In this document: positions 23,383 to 31,682 of the stretch, one piece after another | Layout of the letters: each line of letters opens with the position of its first letter | Numbering within the stretch: position 1 is the stretch's first letter | Translations under genes and position numbers: made by a program | The notes under the pieces: model-generated | Database searches by the model: none | What the model saw: the letters and a program-made list of their open reading frames with translations, nothing else | What the model was told of the DNA's origin: nothing | Assembly: GCA_001767695.1 (NCBI GenBank) | Contig: MELR01000005.1 | Coordinates: 259-33,156 of the forward strand | DNA: 32,898 nt | Source of the DNA: Actinobacteria bacterium RBG_16_68_21 | GTDB taxonomy: Bacteria; Actinomycetota; Acidimicrobiia; Spongiisociales; UBA11373 | Direction: 5' to 3'

Positions 23383-24615
23383 TCAGGCGCCGAACGCCTC
23401 GAGCAGCGGTAACGGCTGACCGGCCACGTGCCGGATGAGCGCTCCCCCGCCGGTGCTGACGTGGTCGAGGCGACCCGGGTCGATGAAACGCCGCGCGCTG
23501 GCGACCGTGTCGCCTCCCCCGATGACCGTCGTGGCATCCGTGGCGGCCAATGCCTGCCACAGCCGTCGGGTTCCGACATCGCCCCCCGCGGTCTCATATG
23601 CTCCCGGCGGGCCGTTGACGAACACGGTCCCGGCGGCGGCGATCTCCCGCTCATAGGCGGTGATGGTCTCCTCGCCGATATCGGTGACCAAGAGGTTGAT
23701 CGGGAGATCGGTCAACGCCACCTCGCGGCGCTTCCCGTTTTCGATCGCCGCCACGTCGGCGGGGAGCGCGATCCGATCCCGATGCTCGGCGAGGAGTCCC
23801 TCGGCGAGAGTGACAAAGCGCCCGAGGTCACGATCGGCGATGAATCGGGCGGTCGGCTCGCCGAGGTCGATCCCGGTGGCCGTCAGCATGACTTCCCCGA
23901 CGAGACCTGCGGTTAGCACCCGATCGGCGATCTTCTCCCCGAGCACTCGCCCCATGATGGAGAAGCCATCGGAGATCTTGAGCCCGCCCAAGATGAACAC
24001 TGCCGGCCGGGATGGATCGTCCACCAACCGGCTGACCGCGCTCAACTCGGCGAACAGCAGCCGCCCCGCCGCCGACGGCATCAACCTCTGAAAGGCGGTC
24101 ATCGAGGGAGAGCCGCGATGGGCGGCGGCGAAGGCATCGTTCACATAGCAGTCGAACAAGGGAGCCAGGTTGCGTACCAGGTACGTCTCGGCCATCTGTT
24201 CGCGGGTCAGTTTGACATCCCGCTCAAAGGTGGATACTTCTTCGGTGAGGTAGCGGAGGTTGTCGAGGAGGAGGATCTCTCCGTCGTCGAGAGCGGCGAT
24301 CCGGGCCCGCGCTGCCGGGCCGGCGACGTCGTCGATGAAACCGACCGGGCGGCCCAGTTTGACGGCGAGCCGGTCGGCGTGCTGCCCGAGGCCGACCAGG
24401 TTGTGATAGTCGAGGGTGTCGCCCTGGTGGGCGATGATCACCAGTCGGGCGCCGCGGTCGGCGAGGTCCTCGATCGTCGGCAGGCTCTGGTCGATCCGGT
24501 TCTCGTCGGCGATCAGGCCCGTTTCGGGGTCGATCGGGGAATTGATGTCGACCCGGAGCAGAACCCTCTTACCGGCGACGTCGATGTCGTCGATCGACGG
24601 GAACGCCTTTGCCAT
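23383..24615 (-). CDS. pgk: Phosphoglycerate kinase, divergent
   Basis: A 410-aa protein of the phosphoglycerate kinase family, which transfers phosphate from 1,3-bisphosphoglycerate to ADP. The RVLLRVDINSPID start, the LLLDNLR segment, NDAFAAAHRGSPSM, FILGGLKISDG, FVNGPPGAYE, GGGDTVAS and STGGGA are all recognisable. Several positions deviate from the bacterial norm: IIAHQGDTLDYHN replaces the SHLGRPKG substrate-binding segment and NRIDQSLPT replaces the usual RIxAALPT. This looks nearer to archaeal PGK or to an enzyme with a changed substrate. It starts at ATG 24615, 2 nt after the GAPDH stop, so the two are cotranscribed. Confidence 0.88.
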   Translation of the reverse strand: MAKAFPSIDDIDVAGKRVLLRVDINSPIDPETGLIADENRIDQSLPTIEDLADRGARLVIIAHQGDTLDYHNLVGLGQHADRLAVKLGRPVGFIDDVAGPAARARIAALDDGEILLLDNLRYLTEEVSTFERDVKLTREQMAETYLVRNLAPLFDCYVNDAFAAAHRGSPSMTAFQRLMPSAAGRLLFAELSAVSRLVDDPSRPAVFILGGLKISDGFSIMGRVLGEKIADRVLTAGLVGEVMLTATGIDLGEPTARFIADRDLGRFVTLAEGLLAEHRDRIALPADVAAIENGKRREVALTDLPINLLVTDIGEETITAYEREIAAAGTVFVNGPPGAYETAGGDVGTRRLWQALAATDATTVIGGGDTVASARRFIDPGRLDHVSTGGGALIRHVAGQPLPLLEAFGA

Positions 24616-24617
24616 CC

Positions 24618-25637
24618 CTACTCCATGCCCAGATATCGGTTGGTGAGCGCCAGTGCCTCGGCCTGATCCTCCTGCATGGGGATCGCCGCCCGGATGGCGT
24701 CGATGGTCTCGGGGATCGTGACCGACTCCTGCGGGATGTTGATGGCGAACATCAGGTCGTCGCCGGAATGGCCCACCGTTTCCTCGAACAGGCCGATCTC
24801 GTACATGTCGCCCCTGGGGTGGCCGAGGAATCGGGCATAGTTGAACAGCGACGTGTTGGTGGTGAACCCGTCGGCGATCCGCACCGAACGCACCCGCGGA
24901 TGAGCACGGAAGATGTCGATGGCCTCGCCGTCGGAGATGGGCTTCTTCGGCGTGGCCACGATCGTGATGATGTGACCGTGGGTTATCGGGGTGTGCACCA
25001 GCAGTCCGGTGGCGTCGACGTGGGGCATGATCTCCATCAGGTCGACCGCCTGGTGGTTGGGGATCGGCTCAATCTGCAGCGAGTCGACCAGCCCCCGGTG
25101 GGTGTCGCCCGGGTCGGCGACCCGGCGGATGATGGTGATCGCCACCTTGGTGATGCCCACCGCCTTGTCGAGGGCATCGACGGCTCGGATCAACCCGGTG
25201 GTGTTGCACGAGGTGAGCTTGAGGTAGTTCTGCCCGACGCCCTTGGCGTAGTTGGCGTAGCCGTGGAAGAAGACGTCGGCGATCTTGCCGGACTCGCCGC
25301 CCTGGAAGACCGCCTTCACTCCAGCGGCGAGGTACTGCTCCTTGTTCTTGGCGCCTATCCCACCCGGGGCGGCGTCGAGCATGATGTCGACATCACCGAT
25401 CAGGTCGGCGAAGGTGCCCGAGACCTTGATCCCGGCGGCGCTCAGGACATCCTCGGCGCCGGGGGCGGCGGTGAACAGGCGGTAGGGCATCCCCCGCTCG
25501 GCGAGTGCCCGCACCGGCAAAGTTGGAGCGACGTCGGCGACGCCGATCAGCTCCATGTCCTCCTGGCGGGCCACTCCGTCGGCGAGACGCTGGCCGATCA
25601 CTCCGTAGCCGGCTACTCCGACCTTCACCTTGCTCAT
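24618..25637 (-). CDS. Type II (archaeal-type) glyceraldehyde-3-phosphate dehydrogenase
   Basis: A 339-aa NAD(P)-dependent phosphorylating dehydrogenase of the archaeal type II class, which is distinct from bacterial GapA. The N-terminal VKVGVAGYGVIGQRLADGV Rossmann motif, FQGGESGK, the catalytic SCNTTG (residues 143-148, Cys144), RRVADPGD and the C-terminal IPETIDAIRA segment match the archaeal pattern closely. The ATG at 25637 follows GGAGGAATGCG. Paired with a PGK, it would convert an aldehyde phosphate to an acyl phosphate and then to an acid with ATP gain. Whether the substrate is glyceraldehyde-3-phosphate or a related phospho-aldehyde is open. Confidence 0.88.
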   Translation of the reverse strand: MSKVKVGVAGYGVIGQRLADGVARQEDMELIGVADVAPTLPVRALAERGMPYRLFTAAPGAEDVLSAAGIKVSGTFADLIGDVDIMLDAAPGGIGAKNKEQYLAAGVKAVFQGGESGKIADVFFHGYANYAKGVGQNYLKLTSCNTTGLIRAVDALDKAVGITKVAITIIRRVADPGDTHRGLVDSLQIEPIPNHQAVDLMEIMPHVDATGLLVHTPITHGHIITIVATPKKPISDGEAIDIFRAHPRVRSVRIADGFTTNTSLFNYARFLGHPRGDMYEIGLFEETVGHSGDDLMFAINIPQESVTIPETIDAIRAAIPMQEDQAEALALTNRYLGME

Positions 25638-25778
25638 CGCATTCCTCCGGCCTGCGGCGGGCGGATGCTCGGCCTCGCCGCTCGAGATCGTCGAACCCTA
25701 TGGCAATCTACGGCGCGGCGCAGCCCGTCTCCTGGGTACTTCGACCCGGCGCGCCCGGCCGGAGTCACTCCGTGAGAT

Positions 25779-26774
25779 TCAGCGGTTGGCGGCGGCGGGC
25801 ACCACTTGGTTGCGGATCAGGCCGATGCCGGGGATCTCGATCTCGAGAACGTCGCCCACTTCCAGCCAGCGTTTCAGGGTCGACATCTGGCAGGTGCCGT
25901 GGTCGCAGGTCCCCGAAGCGATGAAGTCGCCCGGGTACAGCCACTCCTCCTGGGAGATCCACTCGATGATCCTGGGGAACTTGTGGTACATCGCCGACGA
26001 GTTGTCGTCGACGATGACGTCGCCGTTGATCCGGGCGATCATCCGCAGGTTGTCGTAGTCGATCTCGTCGGGAGTGACCATGCACGGTCCCATGATGTTG
26101 GCCCCCTCGAAGTTCTTGCCCTTGGCAGGACCCAGCATCATCTCCATCTCGCGGAACTGGACGTCACGGGCGGAGACGTCGTTGTAGATGGTGAACCCGG
26201 CGATGTACGACTCGGCCTCCTCCGTGGTGATGTTGATCCCCTTGCGCCCGATGTAAAGCCCGAACTCCAACTCAAAGTCCAGCTGCTCGGTGAACCGCGG
26301 TTTGACGATCGGGTCGTAGGGACCGGCGACGATGGCGCCGCTCTGGGTGAAGTAGGGCGGCCACTCGAAGAACACGTCGGGGATCACCGGCCGGCCCATC
26401 TTCACGTGTTCGTGGAACACCATCGAGTCCCACACGATGTTGGGACGGGGCACCGGGGCGAGCAGCCGAACCTCGTCGAGTTGGTAGCTGAGCCGGGCAC
26501 CGCTCGGGCCGAGCTGCTCTCCGGAGGCGGCCGCCGTTGCCGCCAGCGGCAGACTCTCGGCCACCAGCCGGGAGGACTTCTCGCCGCGCTCCAGGTAGGT
26601 GACCATGTCCGGGGGGACCAGAAAGGCGGCGTACTCTCGCCAATCGGGCTCTCCGCGGTCGTGAAGAGCGAGTTCCGCCGCCGCGGTGAGGTCGACCAGG
26701 CTGCCGTCGTGGTCGGCGCCGATCCGGGTGGCGATTCCGGTGGGGGATCCCACCTGGAACGTGTAGTACCTCAT
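25779..26774 (-). CDS. Fumarylacetoacetate hydrolase (FAH) family protein
   Basis: A 331-aa enzyme of the FAH family, which cleaves C-C bonds in, or decarboxylates or dehydrates, keto acids. The metal-binding region DFELEFGLYIGRKG, then YNDVSARDVQ, KGKNFEGANIMGP and SGTCDHGTCQ are characteristic. AAGGAG upstream of the ATG at 26774 fixes the start; the open frame continues to 27308 but that part is antisense to the cupin gene. Members of this family in sugar-acid islands act as 2-keto-3-deoxy-acid dehydratases or hydrolases, which would fit here. It is first of the leftward genes, 141 nt before GAPDH. Confidence 0.88.
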   Translation of the reverse strand: MRYYTFQVGSPTGIATRIGADHDGSLVDLTAAAELALHDRGEPDWREYAAFLVPPDMVTYLERGEKSSRLVAESLPLAATAAASGEQLGPSGARLSYQLDEVRLLAPVPRPNIVWDSMVFHEHVKMGRPVIPDVFFEWPPYFTQSGAIVAGPYDPIVKPRFTEQLDFELEFGLYIGRKGINITTEEAESYIAGFTIYNDVSARDVQFREMEMMLGPAKGKNFEGANIMGPCMVTPDEIDYDNLRMIARINGDVIVDDNSSAMYHKFPRIIEWISQEEWLYPGDFIASGTCDHGTCQMSTLKRWLEVGDVLEIEIPGIGLIRNQVVPAAANR

Positions 26775-26951
26775 CCCCGCTCCTTGGGTCGTTCCGGCGC
26801 GACCAGAAGGGCCGATCGTCTGCGCCCGGCCGCGGCTTCCTGGGGCCGAGGGTAGGAGGCAGACGGGTGACCGATAAGGGACCCTTGGCCCCACCGGGGG
26901 AGCGTTCGGCCGGGGTTGCCCGCGGGCCGGGGCCGGTACCGTGCGGGGGTT

Positions 26952-26971
26952 GCGCGACCGCGGTATCGCGC
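26952..26971. promoter_or_regulatory. Possible operator dyad upstream of cupin gene
   Basis: GCGCGA (26952-26957) and TCGCGC (26966-26971) flank CCGCGGTA in the divergent region between the FAH and cupin genes, about 20 nt before the cupin ATG. It could be a regulator site or a small hairpin; it does not match the ATCGAT dyad. Confidence 0.3.
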
Positions 26972-26990
26972 CGTGGCGACAGGAGTGTCT

Positions 26991-27446
26991 ATGAGCGACG
27001 GCGATTCTTACTTCGAGATCGTCCCGATCACCACCGGGACCCATGATGCCTCCGGCGGATCGGTGGTTCCCATGGACGACTATCCGAAATACGAGATAGC
27101 CGAGGGGGTCATCTTCTGCCCGGTGTTCGCCGACAACATGTCGCTCAACTTCGTCACCTTCCCGGCCAACAGTGGCTTCCCGCCTCACACCCATCCCGAA
27201 GAGCAGATCAGCATCGTGCGCGAGGGGGAGATCGAGATCACCATCGGCGATACGGTGACGATGGCGCGGCCCGGTGATGTGATCATCTTCCCCCCAGACG
27301 TTCCTCACGCCGGGCGCACCTTCGATGCCCTGTGCCGGCTGATCGACATCTTCTCCCCGCCCCGCCGGGGGATGCTCGACCTCCTTGCCACTGCCAATCC
27401 GATCCGCTCCGCCGACGCCGATCGCTGGTGGAAGGCGGAGGGTTGA
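26991..27446 (+). CDS. Cupin-domain protein
   Basis: A 151-aa single-domain cupin. Metal-ligand candidates are His66, His68 and Glu/Gln70-72 in HTHPEEQ, and His106 in PPDVPHAG. The start is the ATG at 26991, with AGGAG 5 nt before it; a longer open frame to 26916 lacks a ribosome site. It is first in a rightward series with the Dabb and Gfo/Idh/MocA genes, and its stop overlaps a candidate start of the Dabb gene. Function is unknown; such cupins include small isomerases and dioxygenases. Confidence 0.85.
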   Translation: MSDGDSYFEIVPITTGTHDASGGSVVPMDDYPKYEIAEGVIFCPVFADNMSLNFVTFPANSGFPPHTHPEEQISIVREGEIEITIGDTVTMARPGDVIIFPPDVPHAGRTFDALCRLIDIFSPPRRGMLDLLATANPIRSADADRWWKAEG

Positions 27447-27484
27447 TGGCGCCGGAGAACCCGACCTTTGGACAGGAGAACGCG

Positions 27485-27787
27485 ATGCTCCGCCATGTCG
27501 TCCTCTTCCAGTGGAAGCCCGAGACCCCGCCGGAGGTGATCACGGAGATCGAAGAGACCTTGTGCTCCCTGACCGGGAAGATTCCCGAGATTGCCGAATT
27601 CGAGTGGGGCACCGATGTCAGCGTCCAGGGTTTGTCTCGGGGATTCACCCACTGCCTCGTCGTCTCGTTCCGGTCAGAGGCAGACCGTGACGTGTACCTG
27701 CCCCATCCGGACCACAAGGCGTTCATCGCCATGAGCGCCCCCCATCGCGAGAACCTGCTCACGTTCGACTACTGGGTGAAGAACTGA
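27485..27787 (+). CDS. Dabb (stress-responsive A/B barrel) domain protein
   Basis: A 100-aa protein of the dimeric alpha-beta barrel type. The start MLRHVVLFQWK is the family N-terminus, and DVYLPHPDHKAF near residue 74-85 is the conserved helix. AGGAG at 27474-27478 is 6 nt from the ATG at 27485; an upstream ATG at 27446 would add 13 residues that do not fit the family. It probably acts as a small enzyme or stabilising protein in the pathway; the substrate is unknown. Confidence 0.85.
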   Translation: MLRHVVLFQWKPETPPEVITEIEETLCSLTGKIPEIAEFEWGTDVSVQGLSRGFTHCLVVSFRSEADRDVYLPHPDHKAFIAMSAPHRENLLTFDYWVKN

Positions 27788-27867
27788 GGCGGCCGAAATC
27801 CTCTGGATGGCAGTCGTCCCAGCCGGTTACCTGAGCGCGTCCGGGGAGTGTGGGAAGGAGACGGCAT

Positions 27868-28875
27868 ATGCTCAAGGCCGCCCAGGTCGGACTCGGCTGG
27901 TGGGGCAGCCAGGTGACCAAGGTCCTGCAGGGAAGCGAGAAGATCGAGATCGTCTGCGGGATCGACCCGAGTGAGGAGATGCGGGACAGGTACCACGCCG
28001 CCCATGGTCTGCCGGTCCTCGCGGACTACGCCCAGGCTCTCGAGAGCGAGGACGTCGCAGCCGTCATCCTCACCATTCCCCACCGACTCCACGAGGAGTC
28101 TGTGATCCGGGCCGCCGCCGCCGGCAAGCAGGTCTTCTGCGAGAAGCCGTTGTCACTCGGCGTGGAGAGCGCCCGGCGGATGATCGACGCCTGCGACGCC
28201 GCGGGCATCGTCCTCGGTATTGGCCACGAGCGCCGCTTCGAACCGGCCTGGGAGGAGATCAAGCGGATGGCCGATGCGGGGGAGCTGGGCACCATCCTCC
28301 ACATGGAGGCCCATTGGAGCCACGATCGATGGCTGAACATGGCGGCGGACAACTGGCGGGGCAGCAAGGAGGAGGCGCCTGCGGCGGGTTGGACGGGGAT
28401 GGGTGTCCATCTGAGCGACATGATGCTCAGCCTCGCCGGCCAGGTCGCCGAGGTCCATGCGTACACCGCGCGGCGGATCCTGGTCATCCCCACCGGGGAC
28501 GTCGTCTCGGCACACCTTCGGTTCGTCGACGGCGCCACCGGTCACATCGGAGCCGTGTCGGCGACTCCCGATTACGCCCGATTCGCGGTGTTCGGCAGCC
28601 TCGCCTGGGCGGAAGCCCGAGAGACGCAGCATGTCGACCCGGGCGGGACCACACACTTCTACGTACGGCGTCGCGGTGAAGCGGAGCAGACCCGGCGGGA
28701 CTTCGAACCCGCCAGCCCGGTGCGGGCCGGTTATGAGCACTGGGCCGATGCGGTTGCCGGCCGGGTCCCTTACCGGTTCACCAACGAGCAACGCTTGGGC
28801 AACGTGGCGGTCCTGGAGGCAGTGGTCCGCTCCGCCGATGGCGGCCGGCCCGTGGCCGTCGCACAGTACTCCTGA
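27868..28875 (+). CDS. Gfo/Idh/MocA-family oxidoreductase
   Basis: A 335-aa NAD(P)-dependent dehydrogenase for sugars, inositols or related compounds. The N-terminal Rossmann motif is VGLGWWGS (residues 7-14), the family EKP motif is at 92-94 (CEKPLSL), and GVHLSDMMLSLAG (about 175-187) carries the likely catalytic His with the typical HxxD spacing. AAGGAG lies 7 nt before the ATG at 27868. It is followed by modABC after 85 nt. A sugar or inositol substrate supports the sugar-type pathway, but the exact one is unknown. Confidence 0.9.
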   Translation: MLKAAQVGLGWWGSQVTKVLQGSEKIEIVCGIDPSEEMRDRYHAAHGLPVLADYAQALESEDVAAVILTIPHRLHEESVIRAAAAGKQVFCEKPLSLGVESARRMIDACDAAGIVLGIGHERRFEPAWEEIKRMADAGELGTILHMEAHWSHDRWLNMAADNWRGSKEEAPAAGWTGMGVHLSDMMLSLAGQVAEVHAYTARRILVIPTGDVVSAHLRFVDGATGHIGAVSATPDYARFAVFGSLAWAEARETQHVDPGGTTHFYVRRRGEAEQTRRDFEPASPVRAGYEHWADAVAGRVPYRFTNEQRLGNVAVLEAVVRSADGGRPVAVAQYS

Positions 28876-28960
28876 GGGCTCGCGGCCAACCCGCCGGGCC
28901 GAGCCGTCGGCATATCCTCGGTCCAACCATTACTCGTCGCGGAGACCCAGGGAGGCTCGA

Positions 28961-29728
28961 GTGACCGAACGGTTCCGACTCGTTGCGGCGGCCCTCGTGG
29001 TAACTGCCGTGGCAGCCTGCGGCGACCCGGCGCCGACCGGCCACGCCGTCGTGGAGGGCGAAGTGCTGGTGTCGGCCGCGGCCTCCCTCACCGACGCCTT
29101 CGGGGAGATCTCCGTGGCATTCGAGGTGGCTCATCCCGGGGTCGATGTCGTGGTCAACCCGGGAGCCAGCTCGGCACTGCGCGAACAGATCCTGGCGGGG
29201 GCTCCGGTGGACGTGTATGCCTCGGCGAACCAGGCGAACATGGACCGGCTGGTGGCGGTTGGCCAGGTTGCCGGGAAACCTCAGGTCTTCGCCCGCAACC
29301 TCCTCCAGATCGCGGTGCCGCCGGGCAACCCCGCCGGAGTCACCGGACTGGAGGACTTCGCCAACCCCGACCTCCTGATCGGGCTATGCGCCGCAGGGGT
29401 TCCCTGCGGCGACTTCGCCCGCCAGGCGTTGCACAATGCCGGGGTGACGGCAGCGATCGACACCAACGAACCAGACGTGAGGGCGCTGCTCACCAAGATC
29501 GAGGCGGGAGAACTCGACGCCGGAATCACCTACGTCACCGACGTCTACTCGAGCGGCAGCGCGGTGGAGGGCATCGAGATTCCTGGGGACGTCAATGTGG
29601 CCGCCGAGTACCCGATCGCCGCGCTGTCCCACGCTCCGAATCCCGCTGCTGCCGCGGCGTTCGTCGCCTTCGTGGTCTCTGGTGAAGGGCAGTCGATTCT
29701 GGCTCGCTACGGCTTCGCCTCGCCGTGA
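28961..29728 (+). CDS. modA: Molybdate ABC transporter substrate-binding lipoprotein ModA
   Basis: A 255-aa lipoprotein that captures molybdate outside the membrane. The signal peptide ends in VAAC with Cys20. The mature protein starts VLVSAAASLTDAFGEIS, the ModA hallmark, followed by NPGASSALREQILAGAPVDVYASAN with the oxyanion-binding Ser residues. The GTG at 28961 follows GGAGG by 5 nt. It overlaps modB by 4 nt. It would supply molybdenum for the hydroxylase encoded at 15472-19045. Confidence 0.93.
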   Translation: MTERFRLVAAALVVTAVAACGDPAPTGHAVVEGEVLVSAAASLTDAFGEISVAFEVAHPGVDVVVNPGASSALREQILAGAPVDVYASANQANMDRLVAVGQVAGKPQVFARNLLQIAVPPGNPAGVTGLEDFANPDLLIGLCAAGVPCGDFARQALHNAGVTAAIDTNEPDVRALLTKIEAGELDAGITYVTDVYSSGSAVEGIEIPGDVNVAAEYPIAALSHAPNPAAAAAFVAFVVSGEGQSILARYGFASP

Positions 29729-30537
29729 CCTCGGAGCGCCGTGGCCAGCGACGGATGCCGGGTCGACCCCCGGTGGTCTTGATCGTCCTCGGATGCCTCG
29801 GTCTGGCCCTGTTCGTGGTGCCGTTGGCGGGCTTGGTGGCGCGTACCCCCTGGTCGCGACTCCCGGACCTGCTCACCGGCGACGTGGTCGCCGACGCTCT
29901 CCGGCTGTCGCTGATCACGTCGCTGGCTTCCACGGTGATCGCCCTCGTCCTCGGCGTGCCGCTGGCGTGGCTGCTGGCCCGGGTCGACTTCCCGGGGCGG
30001 GCGGTGGTCCGCGCCGTCGTCACCCTTCCCCTGGTGCTCCCCCCGGTTGTGGGCGGCGCCGCACTGCTCTTCGCCCTGGGCCGCCGTGGCCTGGTCGGAG
30101 AACCACTCAACCGGCTCACCGGGCTCTTGCTCCCCTTCTCCACCTGGGGAGTGATCATCGCCGCCACGTTCGTGGCCATGCCGTTCATGGTGATCACGGT
30201 CGAGGGGGCGCTGCGCAATCTCGACCGGCGGTATGAGGGGGCAGCGGCCAGCCTGGGAGCGGGACGGTGGACCGTGCTCCGCCGGGTGACGCTGCCGATG
30301 ATCGGGCCTTCGCTGGCGGCTGGCCTCGCGCTCACCTGGGCGAGGGCTTTCGGAGAGTTCGGGGCCACCATCACCTTCGCCGGAAACCTCCAGGGCAGGA
30401 CCCAGACACTCCCGCTGGCGGTGTTCGTCGCCCTGGAGAGCGACCGGGAAACCGCCGTCGCCATCAGCTTGCTGATGGTGGCCGTCTCTCTCGCCGTTCT
30501 GATCGCCCTGCGCGACCGCTGGTGGAGGGCGCTGTGA
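29725..30537 (+). CDS. modB: Molybdate ABC transporter permease ModB
   Basis: A 270-aa inner-membrane permease with about five to six membrane segments. The cytoplasmic EAA-type loop EGAAASLGAGRWTVLRRVTLP, followed by ARAFGEFGATITFAGN, is the ModB/CysT signature. It starts at GTG 29725, overlapping the modA stop, and its own stop overlaps modC. The N-terminus (MTSERRGQRRMPG) is short and basic. Confidence 0.93.
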   Translation: MTSERRGQRRMPGRPPVVLIVLGCLGLALFVVPLAGLVARTPWSRLPDLLTGDVVADALRLSLITSLASTVIALVLGVPLAWLLARVDFPGRAVVRAVVTLPLVLPPVVGGAALLFALGRRGLVGEPLNRLTGLLLPFSTWGVIIAATFVAMPFMVITVEGALRNLDRRYEGAAASLGAGRWTVLRRVTLPMIGPSLAAGLALTWARAFGEFGATITFAGNLQGRTQTLPLAVFVALESDRETAVAISLLMVAVSLAVLIALRDRWWRAL

Positions 30538-31616
30538 TCGACGGACCCGGCCTCAGAGCGCACTTCGAGCTGCGACGGTCGGAAGCGTTCCGACTCGACA
30601 TCGATGTGACGATCCCGCCGGGGACGACCGGCGCCCTGCTCGGGCCCAACGGAGCGGGCAAGTCGACGGCGGTCGCCGCCATCGCCGGGCTGGTTCCCAT
30701 CGACCAGGGGCGTATCGAACTGGCTGGTGCCGTCCTCGACGACCCGGGCACTGGGGTGTTCGTTCCGTCCGAAGCCCGTCGGATCGGCGTGGTGTTCCAG
30801 GACTACCTCTTGTTCCCTCACCTCGACGTGATCGAGAACGTCGCCTTCGGCCTGCGCTCCCGTGGTGTGGGACGGGATGAGGCGCGCGCCCGCTCCGGGG
30901 AGTGGATACGCCGCCTTGGACTCGATGGGATGGAGCGGCACAAGCCCGGTGACCTGTCCGGGGGCCAGGCGCAGCGAGTGGCACTGGCGCGCGCTCTGGT
31001 GACCGAGCCGGACCTGCTGCTCCTCGACGAGCCGCTGGCCGCGCTCGACGTCACCACCCGGTCGCGGCTGCGGAGAACGCTCCGCGAGCACCTGGATGGT
31101 TTTGCCGGACCCCGGCTGCTCATAACGCACGATCCCACCGAGGCCTTTCTCCTCGCCGACGAGATCCACGTGATCGAAGACGGCGTCGTCACGCAGAGCG
31201 GCACCGCCGACGACGTCAGGCTCCGCCCCCGGACCCGCTACGCCGCGGACCTCGCCGGAGCCAATCTGCTGGTAGGCACGGCGTCGGGAGGCGCGGCGAC
31301 CGTCGGAGCCCACGTCTTCCACATCGCCCACGGCGATGTGGCCGGTCCGGTGCTGATCACCATCCATCCCACCGCGATCTCGGTGCACCGGGCGCCACCC
31401 GAAGGAAGCCCCCGCAACGCCTGGGTGACCACGATCGAACGTATCGAGGATCTCGGGGAAAGGGTGAGACTGCGGACTGGGGCGCCCGTGGCGTTGACCG
31501 TTGAGATCACCAAGCAATCCACCGAGGCGCTCCACCTGACTCCCGGCGAGTCGGTGTGGATCGCGGTCAAGGCGACTGAGATCGGCGTGGAAAGCAACGA
31601 CCCGACGCCGGCATGA
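30534..31616 (+). CDS. modC: Molybdate ABC transporter ATP-binding protein ModC
   Basis: A 360-aa ATPase. Walker A GPNGAGKST is at residues 37-45, LSGGQ at 141-145, Walker B LLLLDEP at 161-167 and the switch His in LLITHD. The C-terminal 70 or so residues form a TOBE/mop-like domain typical of ModC, which binds molybdate to regulate uptake. It starts at GTG 30534, overlapping the modB stop. A hairpin terminator follows at 31637. The frame continues upstream to 30267 inside modB and is rejected. Confidence 0.93.
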   Translation: MIDGPGLRAHFELRRSEAFRLDIDVTIPPGTTGALLGPNGAGKSTAVAAIAGLVPIDQGRIELAGAVLDDPGTGVFVPSEARRIGVVFQDYLLFPHLDVIENVAFGLRSRGVGRDEARARSGEWIRRLGLDGMERHKPGDLSGGQAQRVALARALVTEPDLLLLDEPLAALDVTTRSRLRRTLREHLDGFAGPRLLITHDPTEAFLLADEIHVIEDGVVTQSGTADDVRLRPRTRYAADLAGANLLVGTASGGAATVGAHVFHIAHGDVAGPVLITIHPTAISVHRAPPEGSPRNAWVTTIERIEDLGERVRLRTGAPVALTVEITKQSTEALHLTPGESVWIAVKATEIGVESNDPTPA

Positions 31617-31636
31617 TGCAGGTGACGTCGAACGCG

Positions 31637-31666
31637 GTGGAAGGGCCGGTGGTCCGGCCCTTCCAC
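31637..31666. terminator. Strong hairpin between modC and the rhodanese gene
   Basis: GTGGAAGGGCCGG (31637-31649) is perfectly complementary to CCGGCCCTTCCAC (31654-31666), with a 4-nt TGGT loop. It lies between the convergent modC and rhodanese genes and probably serves both strands. Confidence 0.75.
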
Positions 31667-31682
31667 AAAGGCGTTCCGATTG

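Noticed and set aside
25779-27308. Long form of the FAH gene (509 aa)
   Set aside because: The extension is antisense to the cupin gene; AAGGAG before the ATG at 26774 marks the true start.
28876-28960. Molybdenum cofactor riboswitch before modA
   Set aside because: The gap is only 85 nt and shows no multi-stem arrangement expected of that riboswitch.
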